64,000 bases of DNA, from assembly GCA_040954595.2 (NCBI GenBank), contig CM082577.2:19220001-19284000 (forward strand). The letters run 5' to 3'. Shown in pieces: positions 1 through 24,567 of this stretch. The translations under genes and the position numbers were made by a program. The stretch is from Balanoglossus misakiensis. Lineage: Eukaryota; Hemichordata. Positions within the stretch are counted from its first letter, which is position 1, and every line of letters begins with the position of its first letter. Below the pieces are notes generated by a model that was given only the letters and a program-made list of their open reading frames with translations, did not search any database and had not been told where the DNA came from.

Positions 1-183
1 GAGGTTTACCGCCGCAGGATGACCTTTTGACCCCTAATTTTTCAATATGCTGACGTCAAGGCATTTTCCCGCCGACATTGTAAATCCAGCCATATGAAAG
101 CAAGTTAGAAAGCTAGGGGACCCTAATGTGACCTTCCAAATGACTTGAAATCGATTCCTATGCGAGCGACTACATAAAAAATA

Positions 184-615
184 GTGATATCCAAGCAGCA
201 ATTTTTAGCGAAAGTTGACAGAGATTTAAAAATTGCGACCCGACGGCAGTTACGCAATGATCCATTGCAAGACGAGGATGCTTTCTGGGCTCATTTTGAC
301 CGAGTACTAGTAGATAGTAGCTCAGAAAGTGAAGATGAAGAACAAGACCAGCCTGACATCGTTACGGACCAAGATGGTGACCCCAACCGCGCGAACGATG
401 AAGAAGAATTTGAGCCAGAGCCCGCGATCCAGCTACCCCCACCAGTTCGGCAACGAGTGAGAACACTGCCCTGTGCCCGCGAAGGAAACCCACCACATAT
501 GATATGGCAGGGCAACATAATAAACGGTAGGCAGGCTCCTATTTATAATCAACGACGTGGACCGACGAGACAAATGCCAGCTGACAGTACACCATTAGAT
601 TATTTTCGGACATAA
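184..615 (+). pseudogene. PiggyBac-like transposase N-terminal fragment, unit 1
   Basis: An open segment of 143 codons with no in-frame ATG near its start; an in-frame TAA lies at 175-177, so it opens at GTG or is an exon entered at the preceding TAG. The protein has a basic start, a Ser/Glu/Asp-rich middle (SSSESEDEEQDQ), a Pro/Arg stretch and ends TPLDYFRT-stop. An acidic N-terminus leading to a PLDYF-type motif is how many piggyBac (DDE_Tnp_1_7) transposases begin, and the unit starts with TTAACCCTTTGAACC, typical of that superfamily's ends. The catalytic domain is absent. The piggyBac assignment is my inference from these two features. Other copies follow as separate entries. Confidence 0.5.
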
Positions 616-1139
616 AGTCATCGTCATCGTCGTGTCGTGTCGTGTCACAATCATTATTTTGGACATATGCTTACTGTGTGATGAAAGGTGAGAGCGCAGT
701 CAAAAGGTCGGGCTGAATAATACAGAGACTCTGAAAATATTGTACCTTATTCTTATCAAACACGTTGATGGATATTTTGACAATTGTGACATGTGAACAT
801 TTACAAAAAAATGAAATAAATTTGCTTCAAACTCTTTGGCAAAACAAGGACATGGAGTTGCTGTATATTTGTTATTATTGTGATATATAGGTGAGAAATA
901 TATTGGAAAATGTCTTCATTACAAAAATATGTCGTGAAATTATTGACTAGCAAGAACCATGTGTATATGTATGGCCAAGGGGAAATTTTTAACTTCTAGT
1001 TCTGAACATTAAAGTTATTGCGCAGGCTACTGTAACCACATTCAAATAATACATACAATTTTCTGTTACACCAGTGCTTTGACCTTACAGTAATTAATTA
1101 CTACTACACAGGTCAGGAACACTGAGAAGGCGGCCTTAA

Positions 1140-1437
1140 ATTATGCATTTGGTATTGGTACATTTCAAATATATCTAAATTGTACCAATTTTAGTCTAGA
1201 AATATGTATACCTTAGGTAGTTTTTGTTTTCAAACAAATGGTTCATTAGGTATACCTAAATTATGGTTCATTTGGTATACCTATTTATGGCAAAACGACC
1301 AAATCCAAGATTTTTTTTCCAACCTATTGAGGCATTTCAGGAATACCTAAATAGTACCTTTTCAATCGAAAAAGTATACTTTTGGTATACCAATTAGTAA
1401 ATTTAAAGACCAAATCTGGACTACCTAAGGTAGCCCT
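1140..1437. repeat. GGTATACC palindrome-rich block (unit 1 copy)
   Basis: Repeated short modules around the palindrome GGTATACC or its half GTATACC occur at least four times here, and again after the 795-bp element near 2258-2312 (AAGTATACCTAAATAG, GTATACCTTAGGTAT). The module also appears as inverted TTTGGTATACC / GGTATACCAA pairs. Present in all full-length units. No coding potential seen. Confidence 0.7.
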
Positions 1438-1444
1438 TTTTTAA

Positions 1445-2239
1445 GATGGGTCCCCGGGATCTTTTTGCCCGTTGCTATGGGCCTTTATAGGACACTACAC
1501 TCAATTTTGATCGAAACCGTTATGAACGTCCGACAAGGGGCTTGTAACTAGTTAAAAATACACACGATTGTGTGCACACCCCCTGTCCGAGTATGTTTAC
1601 GGCAGCTACCGCCCGGCCATAGGCCGCCACGCTAATACGGCAAAGCAGCGGTCAGTGATAGCGTGCGCGTCCTGTAACCACAGTAACTGGATCGAACACT
1701 AAAAATCCAATGTTTTGTACAAAGAGATTTTGTACCGTTCACGAAAATCCCTAAGGCTTTTTTCATAGGCCACGTACGCCAGTCAAATTTGATCTGCTTG
1801 TTGAGAACGCACTTCCGCACAGTGTGACGGATCGTTTTTTCGGTTTTCGTCGTGCTAAGAAGCGATACCGGTGGAAGAGTGCGTCCAGAAACACCCAAAA
1901 TCGATGACTTTTTCTGGTGTGGTACGGGTATGCTGAAATCGTAGGATACAACGATAATATTTGAAAACAAAATCCGTCACGATCTTCCCTGGTTCAAGCA
2001 ACTAATGAATACGTATCAAGTTCGTTTTTGAGGTCACGGAATAAAAAGCCTTAGGCTTTTGAAATTTGACCTAGCTAATTTGCATATCAATGGCGTCAGA
2101 GGGCGCGCGCTCACAATCGTGCAGATTTTCAACTAGTTACCAGCCCCTTGTTAGACTCTGAAAACGGCTTAGTCCAAATCGGGGTGTAATGTCCTGTAAA
2201 GGCCAATAGTAACGGGCAAAAAGATCCCGGGGACCCATC
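1445..2239. mobile_element. 795-bp TTAA-flanked MITE (family A, copy 1)
   Basis: Ends are GATGGGTCCCCGGGATC and its inverted counterpart GATCCCGGGGACCCATC. It is bounded by TTAA on both sides (1441-1444, 2240-2243), while sister unit 2 has a single TTAA at 4567-4570. A precise TTAA duplication is typical of piggyBac-type transposition. Short antisense ORFs inside do not resemble a transposase. Confidence 0.92.
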
Positions 2240-2339
2240 TTAAAGCAATAGGTACATTTTAAGTATACCTAAATAGTACCTATTTAGTCCGGGAAAGTAT
2301 ACCTTAGGTATATTTCTAGTGTACTAGAATTTCGTAAGG

Positions 2340-2615
2340 GTGTTCCTGCACACCACCCTATTGCTGCACAATTCCTGCACAGGCTACCCTATTGCTGCAC
2401 AGTTCCTGCACACAGGCCATCTTACTACTGCACAGTTCTTGCAGACTGTCCTATTCCTGCACAGTTACCGCTTGCCTTGTTCCTGCACTAGTGCAGCAAC
2501 ACCTCATTTGCATGCGAAAAAGTCGCCTTGCAGCAGAGCTGCAGCAACTTTCTATTGCACCGGTGCTGCAACCTTGTGGTATTGCTACTGCACCAGTGCA
2601 GCAACACTGTGCAGG
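2340..2615. repeat. CTGCAC-rich block with nested palindromes (unit 1 copy)
   Basis: Degenerate short repeats of TTCCTGCACA and ATTGCTGCACA are followed by three palindromic motifs: CCTGCACTAGTGCAGCAAC, TTGCACCGGTGCTGCAA and CTGCACCAGTGCAGCAAC. Open frames here in both strands are Cys/Thr/Ala/His repeats of the DNA motif and are not taken as genes. Confidence 0.7.
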
Positions 2616-2850
2616 AGGCCTTAAATTTTCATAAGGGCTATAGGTATGCACATAATTAATGATGTTTGAATATGATACTAGAAATGTACAGTACACTGAT
2701 ACACTGATCAGCTGACCTTTTGTTTACGCATACGCCATTGCTCCGTTCTCGATCTGTCTCCGAGTCTGAATTTTTCGCACCTATAGATTTTAAAGATTTT
2801 TGAAGTCTGCAAATTCACTGGCATTGACAAAACTATAACATAACAAGTAT

Positions 2851-2943
2851 AATGTACGCCCCATAATGTACTCGGCATTCGCCTCGCACATTATGTTGCA
2901 CAATGTGTGCTTTCGTCCATTATGGGTCTTCGGGGCGTACATT
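2851..2943. repeat. 93-bp inverted repeat in each array unit (unit 1 copy)
   Basis: Outer arms AATGTACGCCCC and GGGGCGTACATT are a perfect 12-bp inverted match, followed inward by ATAATG and CATTAT. Present in every unit that retains this part, with near-complete conservation of the arms. It may be a small foldback element or a cruciform-forming sequence. Confidence 0.8.
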
Positions 2944-2969
2944 ATTCTCTAACCAATGATCATTGCTCA

Positions 2970-3104
<135 letters not shown>

Positions 3105-3622
3105 CTATGGTTTGGTCTTGGTCACAACCTTAAAATACCATGGAATCATAGAACAATGAACTTACTGTGTTGTAATGTCCATTTTCTCTTTTGGTGATTT
3201 TTTATCAAAGTGTCACACACCCCAGCATGCAAGAAATTTCTCAATATATATACTGCTATCGCAGCAAAACATACCACTACTTTTGAAGTCCTAGTATAAT
3301 AACATAGACAGTTACCTACCTGGTCAGACTAGGCAGTCAATCCAGGCATATGACTGTGTTGTTCATCTGGGCTAGTTAAGGACTGATTTCATCCATCTGC
3401 AGGATGTGAGTGGCTCTCTTAATAGCTCTCTGTTGTAGGGAATGAAGCTGTTGAGGGTAAAGTAGAGAACACAAGTGATTTGGCTTACAGACTGACCAAC
3501 ACAGACGCGGACAAGGGTGTTATGTCCATGAAAATCTACCTAAATATGTACATTCGCAATGGCAGAATTCATGAATGTTCCTGCAAACATCTTCAAAGAG
3601 CTACCTTGACTACCCAGTGACA

Positions 3623-6531
<2,909 letters not shown>

Positions 6532-6736
6532 TTAACCCTTTGAACCCCGCTCAGAGGTTTACCGCCGCAGGATGACCTTTTGACCCCTAATTTTTCAATA
6601 TGCTGACGTCAAGGCATTTTCCCGCCGACATTGTAAATCCAGCCATATGAAAGCAAGTTAGAAAGCTAGGGGACCCTAATGTGACCTTCCAAATGACTTG
6701 AAATCGATTCCTATGCGAGCGACTACATAAAAAATA

Positions 6737-7123
6737 GTGATATCCAAGCAGCGATTTTTAGCGAAAGTTGACAGAGATTTAAAAATTGCGACCCGACGAC
6801 AGTTACGCAATGATCCATTGCAAGACGAGGATGCTTTCTGGGCTCATTTTGACCGAGTACTAGTAGATAGTAGCTCAGAAAGTGAAGATGAAGAACAAGA
6901 CCAGCCTGACATCGTTACGGACCAAGATGGTGACCCCAACCGCGCGAACGATGAAGAAGAATTTGAGCCAGAGCCCGCGATCCAGCTACCCCCAACAGTT
7001 CGGCAACGAGTGAGAAGACTGCCCTGTGCCCGCGAAGGAAACCCACCACCTATGATATGGCAGGGCAACATAATAAACGGTAGGCAGGCTCCTATTTATA
7101 ATCAACGACGTGGACCGACTTGA
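6737..7123 (+). pseudogene. PiggyBac-like N-terminal fragment, unit 3 (early stop)
   Basis: Same fragment as in unit 1 but ending 15 codons early, at a TGA after RRGPT caused by a local change (ACTTGAC where others read ACGAGAC). The acidic block and Pro/Arg stretch are unchanged. Confidence 0.5.
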
Positions 7124-8652
7124 CAAATGCCAGCTGACAGTACACCATTAGATTATTTTCGGACATAAAGTCATCGTCATCGTCGTGTCGTGTCACAATC
7201 ATTATTTTGGACATATGCTTACTGTGTGATGAAAGGTGAGAGCGCAGTCAAAAGGTCGGGCTGAATAATACAGAGACTCTGAAAATATTGTACCTAATTC
7301 TTATCAAACACGTTGATGGATATTTTGACAATTGTGACATGTAAACATTTACAAAAAAATGAAATAAATTTGCTTCAAACTCATTGGCAAAACAAGGACA
7401 TGGAGTTGCTGTATATTTGTTATTATTGTGATATATAGGTGAGAAATATATTGAAAAATGTCTTCATTACAAAAATATGTCGTGAAATTATTGACTAGCA
7501 AGAACCATGTGTATATGTATGGCCAAGGGGAAATTTTTAACTTCTAGTTCTGAACATTAACGTTATTGCGCAGGCTACTGTAACCACATTCAAATAATAC
7601 ATACAATTTTCTGTTGCACCAGTGCTTTGACCTTACAGTAATTAATTACTACTACACAGGTCAGGAACACTGAGAAGGCGGCCTTAAATTATGCATTTGG
7701 TATTGGTACATTTCGGATATATCTAAATTGTACCAATTTTAGTCTAGAAATATGTATACCTTAGGTAGCTTTTGTTTTCAAACAAATGGTTCATTAGGTA
7801 TACCTAAATTATGGTTCATTTGGTATACCTATTTATGGCAAAACGACCAAATCCAAGATTTTTTTCCAACCGAATGAGGCATTTCAGGAATACCTAAATA
7901 GTACCTTTTCAATCGAAAAAGTATACTTTTGGTATACCAATTAGTAAATTTAAAGACCAAATCTGGACTACCTAAGGTAGCCCTTTTTCAAAGCAATAGG
8001 TACATTTTAAGTATACCTAAATAGTACCTATTTAGTCCGGGAAAGTATACCTTAGGTATATTTCTAGTGTACTAGAATTTCGTAAGGGTGTTCCTGCACA
8101 CCACCCTATTGCTGCACAATTCCTGCACAGGCTACCCTATTGCTGCACAGTTCCTGCACAGGCCATCTTACTACTGCACAGTTCTTGCAGACTGTCCTAT
8201 TCCTGCACAGTTACTGCTTGCCTTGTTCCTGCACTAGTGCAGCAACACCTCATTTGCATGCGAAAAAGTCGCCTTGCAGCAGAGCTGCAGCAACTTTCTA
8301 TTGCACCGGTGCTGCAACCTTGTGGTATTGCTACTGCACCAGTGCAGCAACACTGTGCAGGAGGCCTTAAATTTTCATAAGGGCTATAGGTATGCACATA
8401 ATTAATGATGTTTGAATATGATACTAGAAATGTACAGTACACTGATACACTGATCAGCTGACCTTTTGTTTACGCATACGCCATTGCTCCGTTCTCGATC
8501 TGTCTCCGAGTCTGAATTTTTCGCACCTATAGATTTTAAAGATTTTTGAAGTCTGCAAATTCACTGGCATTGACAAAACTATAACATAACAAGTATAATG
8601 TACGCCCCATAATGTACTCGGCATTCGCCTCGCACATTATGTTGCACAATGT

Positions 8653-8850
<198 letters not shown>

Positions 8851-9185
8851 CTATGGTTTGGTCTTGGTCACAACCTTAAAATACCATGGAATCATAGAAC
8901 AATGAACTCACTGTGTTGTAATGTCCATTTTCTCTTTTGGTGATTTTTTTATCAAAGTGTCACACACCCCAGCATGCAAGAAATTTCTCAATATATATAC
9001 TGCTATCACAGCAAAACATACCACTACTTTTGAAGTACTAGTATAATAACATAGACAGTTACCTACCTGGTCAGACTAGGCAGTCAATCCAGGCATATGA
9101 CTGTGTTGTTCATCTGGGCTAGTTAAGGACTGATTTCATCCATCTGCAGGATGTGAGTGGCTCTCTTAATAGCTCTCTGTTGTAG

Positions 9186-9373
9186 GGAATGAAGCTGTTG
9201 AGGGTAAAGTAGAGAACACATCGTCAAGTGATTTGGCTTACAGACTGACCAACACACACGTGGACAAGGGTGTTATGTCCATGAAAATCTACCTAAATAT
9301 GTACATTCGCAATGGCAGAATTCATGAATGTTCCTGCAAACATCTTCAAAGAGCTACCTTGACTACCCAGTGA
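9186..9373 (+). other. Exon-like open segment B with acceptor-like start (reference copy, unit 3)
   Basis: Follows CTCTGTTGTAG. Read from the third base it is open for 61 codons to a TGA at 9371, including the stretches VENTSSSDLAYRL and MSMKIYLNMYIRNGRIHEC. Units 1 and 2 lack TCGTCA, an in-frame loss of two serines; the array-tail copy has a frame-shifting deletion; unit 7's copy is split by a foldback element. A stop just before the TTAA landmark in each unit suggests a terminal coding exon fragment. The family is unrecognised. Confidence 0.35.
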
Positions 9374-9375
9374 CA

Positions 9376-15064
<5,689 letters not shown>

Positions 15065-15269
15065 TTAACCCTTTGAACCTCGCTCGGAGGTTTACCGCCG
15101 CAGGATGACCTTTTGACCCCTAATTTTTCAATATGCTGACGTCAAGGCATTTTCCCGCCGACATTGTAAATCCAGCCATATGAAAGCAAGTTAGAAAGCT
15201 AGGGGACCCTAATGTGACCTTCCAAATGACTTGAAATCGATTCCTATGCGAGCGACTACATAAAAAATA

Positions 15270-15701
15270 GTGATATCCAAGCAGCGATTTTTAGCGAAAG
15301 TTGACAGAGATTTAAAAATTGCGACCCGACGACAGTTACGCAATGATCCATTGCAAGGCGAGGATGCTTTCTGGGCTCATTTTGACCGAGTACTAGTAGA
15401 TAGTAGCTCAGAAAGTGAAGATGAAGAACAAGACCAGCCTGACATCGTTACGGACCAAGATGGTGACCCCAACCGCGCGAACGATGAAGAAGAATTTGAG
15501 CTAGAGCCCGCGATCCAGCCACCCCCACCAGTTCGGCAACGAGTGAGAAGACTGCCCCGAGCCCGCGAAGTAAACCCACCACCTATGATATGGCAGGACA
15601 ACATAATAAACGGTAGGCAGGCTCCCATTTATAATCAACGACGTGGACCGACGAGACAAATGCCAGCTGACAGTACACCATTAGATTATTTTCGGACATA
15701 A
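15270..15701 (+). pseudogene. PiggyBac-like N-terminal fragment, unit 6
   Basis: 143 codons. One distinctive change, LQGED for LQDED. Followed by a slightly expanded TCATCG microsatellite at 15705-15722. Confidence 0.5.
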
Positions 15702-16531
15702 AGTCATCGTCATCGTCATCGTCGTGTCGTGTCACAATCATTATTTTGGACATATGCTTACTGTGTGATGAAAGGTGAGAGCGCAGTCAAAAGGTCGGGC
15801 TGAATAATACAGAGACTCTGAAAATATTGTACCTTATTCTTATCAAACACGTTGATGGATATTTTGACAATTGTGACATGTGAACATTTACAAAAAAATG
15901 AAATAAATTTGCTTCAAACTCATTGGCAAAACAAGGACATGGAGTTGCTGTATATTTGTTATTATTGTGATATATAGGTGAGAAATATATTGGAAAATGT
16001 CTTCATTACAAAAATATGTCGTGAAATTATTGACTAGCAAGAACCATGTGTATATGTATGGCCAAGGGGAAATTTTTAACTTCTAGTTCTGAACATTAAA
16101 GTTATTGCGCAGGCTACTGTAACCACATTCAAATAATACATACAATTTTCTGTTACACCAGTGCTTTGACCTTACAGTAATTAATTACTACTACACAGGT
16201 CAGGAACACTGAGAAGGCGGCCTTAAATTATGCATTTGGTATTGGTACATTTCAAATATATCTAAATTGTACCAATTTTAGTCTAGAAATATGTATACCT
16301 TAGGTAGCTTTTGTTTTCAAACAAATGGTTCATTAGGTATACCTAAATTATGGTTCATTTGGTATACCTATTTATGGCAAAACGACCAAATCCAAGATTT
16401 TTTTTCCAACCTATTGAGGCATTTCAGGAATACCTAAATAGTACCTTTTCAATCGAAAAAGTATACTTTTGGTATACCAATTAGTAAATTTAAAGACCAA
16501 ATCTGGACTACCTAAGGTAGCCCTTTTTTAA

Positions 16532-17326
16532 GATGGGTCCCCGGGATCTTTTTGCAAGTTGCTATGGGCCTTTATAGGACATTACACTCAATTTTGATCG
16601 AAACCGTTATGAACGTCCGACAAGGGGCTTGTAACTAGTTAAAAATACACACGATTGTGTGCACACCCCCTGTCCGAGTATGTTTACGGCAGCTACCGCC
16701 CGGCCATAGGCCGCCACGCTAATACGGCAAAGCAGCGGTCAGTGATAGCGTGCGCGTCCTGTAACCACAGTAACTGGATCGAACATTTAAAATCCAATGT
16801 TTTGTACAAAGAGATTTTGTACCGTTCACGAAAATCCCTAAGGCTTTTTTCATAGGCCACGTACGCCAGTCAAATTTGATCTGCTTGTTGATAACGCACT
16901 TCCGCACAGTGTGACGGATCGTTTTTTCGGTTTTCGTCTTGCTAAGAAGCGATACCGGTGGAAGAGTGCGTCCAGAAACACCCAAAATCGATGACTTTTT
17001 CTGGTGTGGTACGGGTATGCTGAAATCGTAGGATACAACGATAATATTTGAAAACAAAATCCGTCACGATCTTCCCTGGTTCAAGCAACTAATGAATACG
17101 TATCAAGTTCGTTTTTGAGGTCACGGAATAAAAAGCCTTAGGCTTTTGAAATTTGACCTAGCTAATTTGCATATCAATGGCGTCAGAGGGCGCGCACTCA
17201 CAATCGTGCAGATTTTCAACTAGTTACCAGCCCCTTGTTAGACTCTGAAAACGGCTTAGTCCAAATCGGGGTGTAATGTCCTGCAAAGGCCCATAGCAAC
17301 GGGCAAAAAGATCCCGGGGACCCATC
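16532..17326. mobile_element. 795-bp TTAA-flanked MITE (family A, copy 2)
   Basis: Same length, termini and target site as the copy in unit 1, with TTAA at 16528-16531 and 17327-17330. A handful of substitutions separate the two (for example TTTTTGCAAGTTGC versus TTTTTGCCCGTTGC near the left end). Confidence 0.92.
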
Positions 17327-18056
17327 TTAAAGCAATAGGTACATTTTAAGTATACCTAAATAGTACCTATTTAGTCCGGGAAAGTATACCTTAGGTATAT
17401 TTCTAGTGTACTAGAATTTCGTAAGGGTGTTCCTGCACACCACCCTATTGCTGCACAATTCCTGCACAGGCTACCCTATTGCTGCACAGTTCCTGCACAC
17501 AGGCCATCTTACTACTGCACAGTTCTTGCAGACTGTCCTATTCCTGCACAGTTACCGCTTGCCTTGTTCCTGCACTAGTGCAGCAACACCTCATTTGCAT
17601 GCGAAAAAGTCGCCTTGCAGCAGAGCTGCAGCAACTTTCTATTGCACCGGTGCTGCAACCTTGTGGTATTGCTACTGCACCAGTGCAGCAACACTGTGCA
17701 GGAGGCCTTAAATTTTCATAAGGGCTATAGGTATGCACATAATTAATGATGTTTGAATATGATACTAGAAATGTACAGTACACTGATACACTGATCAGCT
17801 GACCTTTTGTTTACGCATACGCCATTGCTCCAGTCTCGATCTGTCTCCGAGTCTGAATTTTTCGCACCTATAGATTTTAAAGATATTTGAAGTCTGCAAA
17901 TTCACTGGCATTGACAAAACTATAACATAACAAGTATAATGTACGCCCCATAATGTACTCGGCATTCGCCTCGCACATTATGTTGCACTATGTGTGCTTT
18001 CGTCCATTATGGGTCTTCGGGGCGTACATTATTCTCTAACCAATGATCATTGCTCA

Positions 18057-18191
<135 letters not shown>

Positions 18192-18992
18192 CTATGGTTT
18201 GGTCTTGGTCACAACCTTAAAATACCATGGAATCATAGAACAATGAACTCACTGTGTTGTTATGTCCATTTTCTCTTTTGGTGATTTTTTTATCAAAGTG
18301 TCACACACCCCAGCATGCAAGAAATTTCTCAATATATATACTGCTATCGCAGCAAAACATACCACTACTTTTGAAGTACTAGTATAATAACATAGACAGT
18401 TACCTACCTGGTCAGACTAGGCAGTCAATCCAGGCATATGACTGTGTTGTTCATCTGGGCTAGTTAAGGACTAATTTCATCCATCTGCAGGATGTGAGTG
18501 GCTCTCTTAATAGCTCTCTGTTGTAGGGAATGAAGCTGTTGAGGGTAAAGTAGAGAACACATCGTCAAGTGATTTGGCTTACAGACTGACCAACACAGAG
18601 GTGGACAAGGGTGTTATGTCCATGAAAATCTACCTAAATATGTACATTCGCAATGGCAGAATTCATGAATGTTCCTGCAAACATCTTCAAAGAGCTACCT
18701 TGACTACCCAGTGACATTAACCCTTTGAACCCCGCTCAGAGGTTTACCGCCGCAGAATGACCTTTTGACCCCTAATTTTTCAATATGCTGACGTCAAGGC
18801 ATTTTCCCGCCGACATTGTAAATCCAGCCATATGAAAGCAAGTTAGAAAGCTAGGGGACCCTAATGTAAAGCTGCAGCAACTTTCTATTGCACCGGTGCT
18901 GCAACCATGTGGTATTGCTACTGCACCAGTGCAGCAACACTGTGCAGGAGGCCTTAAATTTTCATAAGGGCTATAGGTATGCACATAATTAA

Positions 18993-19331
18993 CCCTATTG
19001 CTACCGGGTGTCATAACCCGTTAGAGTCTCAAGTCCATATAGATACGTATCATCACTGGAATATGTATTTAGACAGTGTTGGTTTCTTTGATTAGCTGCC
19101 ATGTGTGTATTTAGACAGGGTCGTTTGCCTCAATCTAGCTGTATACACTGTTTATGATCATCTTGGCCTGATCAAATTACCCAGCAGAGGCGGTTTAGTA
19201 TGTACTCAGCTGTTCAAATATTTGACATTACACATTCTGATACCAATTCATTTCTCCACAGTCAAGTATGCCCGGGATTCTAGGGGGGTAGGAAAATAAC
19301 TACGTTTCCTACTGACTTGGCACAGTTAGGG
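18993..19331. mobile_element. 339-bp TTAA-flanked MITE (family C)
   Basis: Begins CCCTATTGCTACC and ends GGCACAGTTAGGG, a short imperfect inverted repeat starting CCCTA as in many piggyBac elements. TTAA at 18989-18992 and 19332-19335; the empty site in other units is CATAATTAATGATG. Confidence 0.88.
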
Positions 19332-19645
19332 TTAATGATGTTTGAATATGATACTAGAAATGTACAGTACACTGATACACTGATCAGCTGACCTTTTGTT
19401 TACGCATACGCCATTGCTCCGTTCTCGATCTGTCTCCGAGTCTGAATTTTTCGCACCTATAGATTTTAAAGATTTTTGAAGTCTGCAAATTCACTGGCAT
19501 TGACAAAACTATAACATAATAAGTATAATGTACGCCCCATAATGTACTCGGCATTCGCCTCGCACATTATGTTGCACAATGTGTGCTTTCGTCCATTATG
19601 GGTCTTCGGGGCGTACATTATTCTCTAACCAATGATCATTGCTCA

Positions 19646-19780
<135 letters not shown>

Positions 19781-20284
19781 CTATGGTTTGGTCTTGGTCA
19801 CAACCTTAAAATACCATGGAATCATAGAACAATGAACTCACTGTGTTGTAATGTCCATTTTTTCTTTTGGTGATTTTTTTATCAAAGTGTCACACACCCC
19901 AGCATGCAAGAAATTTCTCAATATATATACTGCTATCGCAGCAAAACATACCACTACTTTTGAAGTACTAGTATAATAACATAGACAGTTACCTACCTGG
20001 TCAGACTAGGCAGTCAATCCAGGCATATGACTGTGTTGTTCATCTGGGCTAGTTAAGGACTGATTTCATCCATCTGCAGGATGTGAGTGGCTCTCTTAAT
20101 AGCTCTCTGTTGTAGGGAATGAAGCTGTTGAGGGTAAAGTAGAGAACACATCGTCAAGTGATTTGGCTTACAGACTGACCAACACAGAGGTGGACAAGGG
20201 TGTTATGTCCATGAAAATCTACCTAAATATGAACATTCGCAATGGCAGAATTCATGAATGTTCCTGCAAACATCTTCAAAGAGC

Positions 20285-21048
20285 GGCTAGTTATACTTTG
20301 CGAAACAACGAAACAGCGAAACGAAACAGCGAAACGACGAAACCATTATTAAAATAGGGGCCAGTCATCAAGACGGTGGCGTATTATTTTTTTAAAAGTT
20401 TCCAAAAGTTCCTGGTCTGCGGCCTGGTACTAGTGGTTGCGCGCCAAAAAAGAATCCCGCCCCAAAAGGTCAATGTACGAGTATATTCACAGGGCTAAGG
20501 ATTAGTTGAAACAAAGCAGTAGTGTCCGTAAGCTTTCGAGGGTCAAACACTGATGGGGGGTAAGAGTAGTAGTTATATATAGAAACACATGTAACTCACA
20601 CAACACAGTATCATTGTCGAAATTTCTTTATTATCTTAATTGCAATTCATGCCTCCCCGCCTTGTGGTATTTAAGGAAATAGTGTCAGTTGCTGCCGCAT
20701 TTTGAGGTTTCGATCTTTTGTGGTTTCGTTGTGCGCGCGCGTATATTCACTGTGTATATGTAGCAGTTTGGCATGAATCGTTTGCGCGCATACGACGTCG
20801 ACTCTACCACTACATAGTACCAGGCCGCAGACCAGGAACTGGCGACCCGCCGTTTGTTTCCAACGCCAAATTCTAATGTTGAATTTCCGAGAAAACAATT
20901 TATCTGACCTGTAGTTTTCTTGGCTCGCTTACGTTTTAATTTGGAAACTTTTAAAAAAATCATACGCCACCGTCTTGATGACTGGCCCCTATTTTAATAA
21001 TGGTTTCGTCGTTTCGCTGTTTCGTTGTTTCGCAAAGTATAACTAGCC
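20285..21048. mobile_element. 764-bp foldback element with 9-bp target duplication
   Basis: Ends GGCTAGTTATACTTTGCGAA and its inverse, with arms of about 100 bp containing GAAACRRCG-type repeats. A second internal inverted pair is AGTTCCTGGTCTGCGGCC (near 20408) and its complement (near 20825). The 9-bp duplication TCAAAGAGC lies at 20276-20284 and 21049-21057; intact units have one copy. Long inverted ends with 9-bp duplications fit Mutator-like (MULE) elements. No transposase is visible. Confidence 0.88.
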
Positions 21049-21078
21049 TCAAAGAGCTACCTTGACTACCCAGTGACA

Positions 21079-23938
<2,860 letters not shown>

Positions 23939-24442
23939 GAACCTCGCTCGGAGGTTTACCGCCGCAGGATGACCTTTTGACCCCTAATTTTTCAATATGC
24001 TGACGTCAAGGCATTTTCCCGCCGACATTGTAAATCCAGCCATATGAAAGCAAGTTAGAAAGCTAGGGGACCCTAATGTGACCTTCCAAATGACTTGAAA
24101 TCGATTCCTATGCGAGCGACTACATAAAAAATAGTGATATCCAAGCAGCAATTTTTAGCGAAAGTTGACAGAGATTTAAAAATTGCGACCCGACGACAGT
24201 TACACAATGATCCATTGCAAGACGAGGATGCTTTCTGGGCTCATTTTGACCGAGTACTAGTAGATAGTAGCTCAGAAAGTGAAGATGAAGAACAAGACCA
24301 GCCTGACATCGTTACGGACCAAGATGGTGACCCCAACCGCGCTAACGATGAAGAAGAATTTGAGCCAGAGCCCGCGATCCAGCCACCCCCACCAGTTCGG
24401 CAACGAGTGAGAAGACTGCCCCGTGCCCGCGAAGTAAACCCA
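23939..24442 (+). repeat. Array unit 9, left part, cut by a Gypsy element
   Basis: Collinear with unit 8 up to AAACCCA inside the piggyBac-like ORF, where minus-strand Gypsy LTR sequence begins. Roughly 385 bases of the unit are missing relative to where the array resumes at 48133. Confidence 0.9.
24134..24442 (+). pseudogene. PiggyBac-like N-terminal fragment, unit 9, truncated by Gypsy LTR
   Basis: Follows the other copies for about 103 codons to EVNP, then runs into the minus-strand Gypsy LTR. The last dozen codons of the apparent ORF (to 24481) are LTR sequence. Confidence 0.5.
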
Positions 24443-24555
24443 TTACCCAATCAGCATGAATGTGAAGTTAACGTGATATAGTCTGGCCAATCACAGTTCC
24501 AGCCTACTTCCTGATAGGCTCAAGCAGCGGTAACTTTGCAAGATTTTCCATGACA
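24443..24555 (-). repeat. 3' LTR of the minus-strand Gypsy, truncated
   Basis: Direct repeat of 48020-48132. It begins (minus strand) with TGTCATGG right after a G-rich tract and stops abruptly at the array sequence at 24442. Confidence 0.82.
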
Positions 24556-24567
24556 TTCCCCCCCACT
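24556..24567 (-). other. Polypurine tract of the minus-strand Gypsy
   Basis: Minus strand reads AGTGGGGGGGGAA immediately before the TG of the 3' LTR, where a plus-strand-synthesis primer is expected. The stretch 24568-24826 between it and the integrase end shows no further gene. Confidence 0.75.

Noticed and set aside
291-518. Antisense ORF of 75 codons under the piggyBac-like fragment, repeated in each unit
   Set aside because: A Ser-rich mirror of the acidic sense frame; arises from composition, has no domain.
1632-1970. 112-codon antisense ORF inside the family A MITE, also at 16719-17057
   Set aside because: Conserved only because the two copies are recent duplicates; no recognised domain and no transposase motif.
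2340-2696. Overlapping Cys/Thr/His-rich ORFs on both strands in the CTGCAC block
   Set aside because: Translations of a short DNA repeat in several frames; no protein-like pattern.
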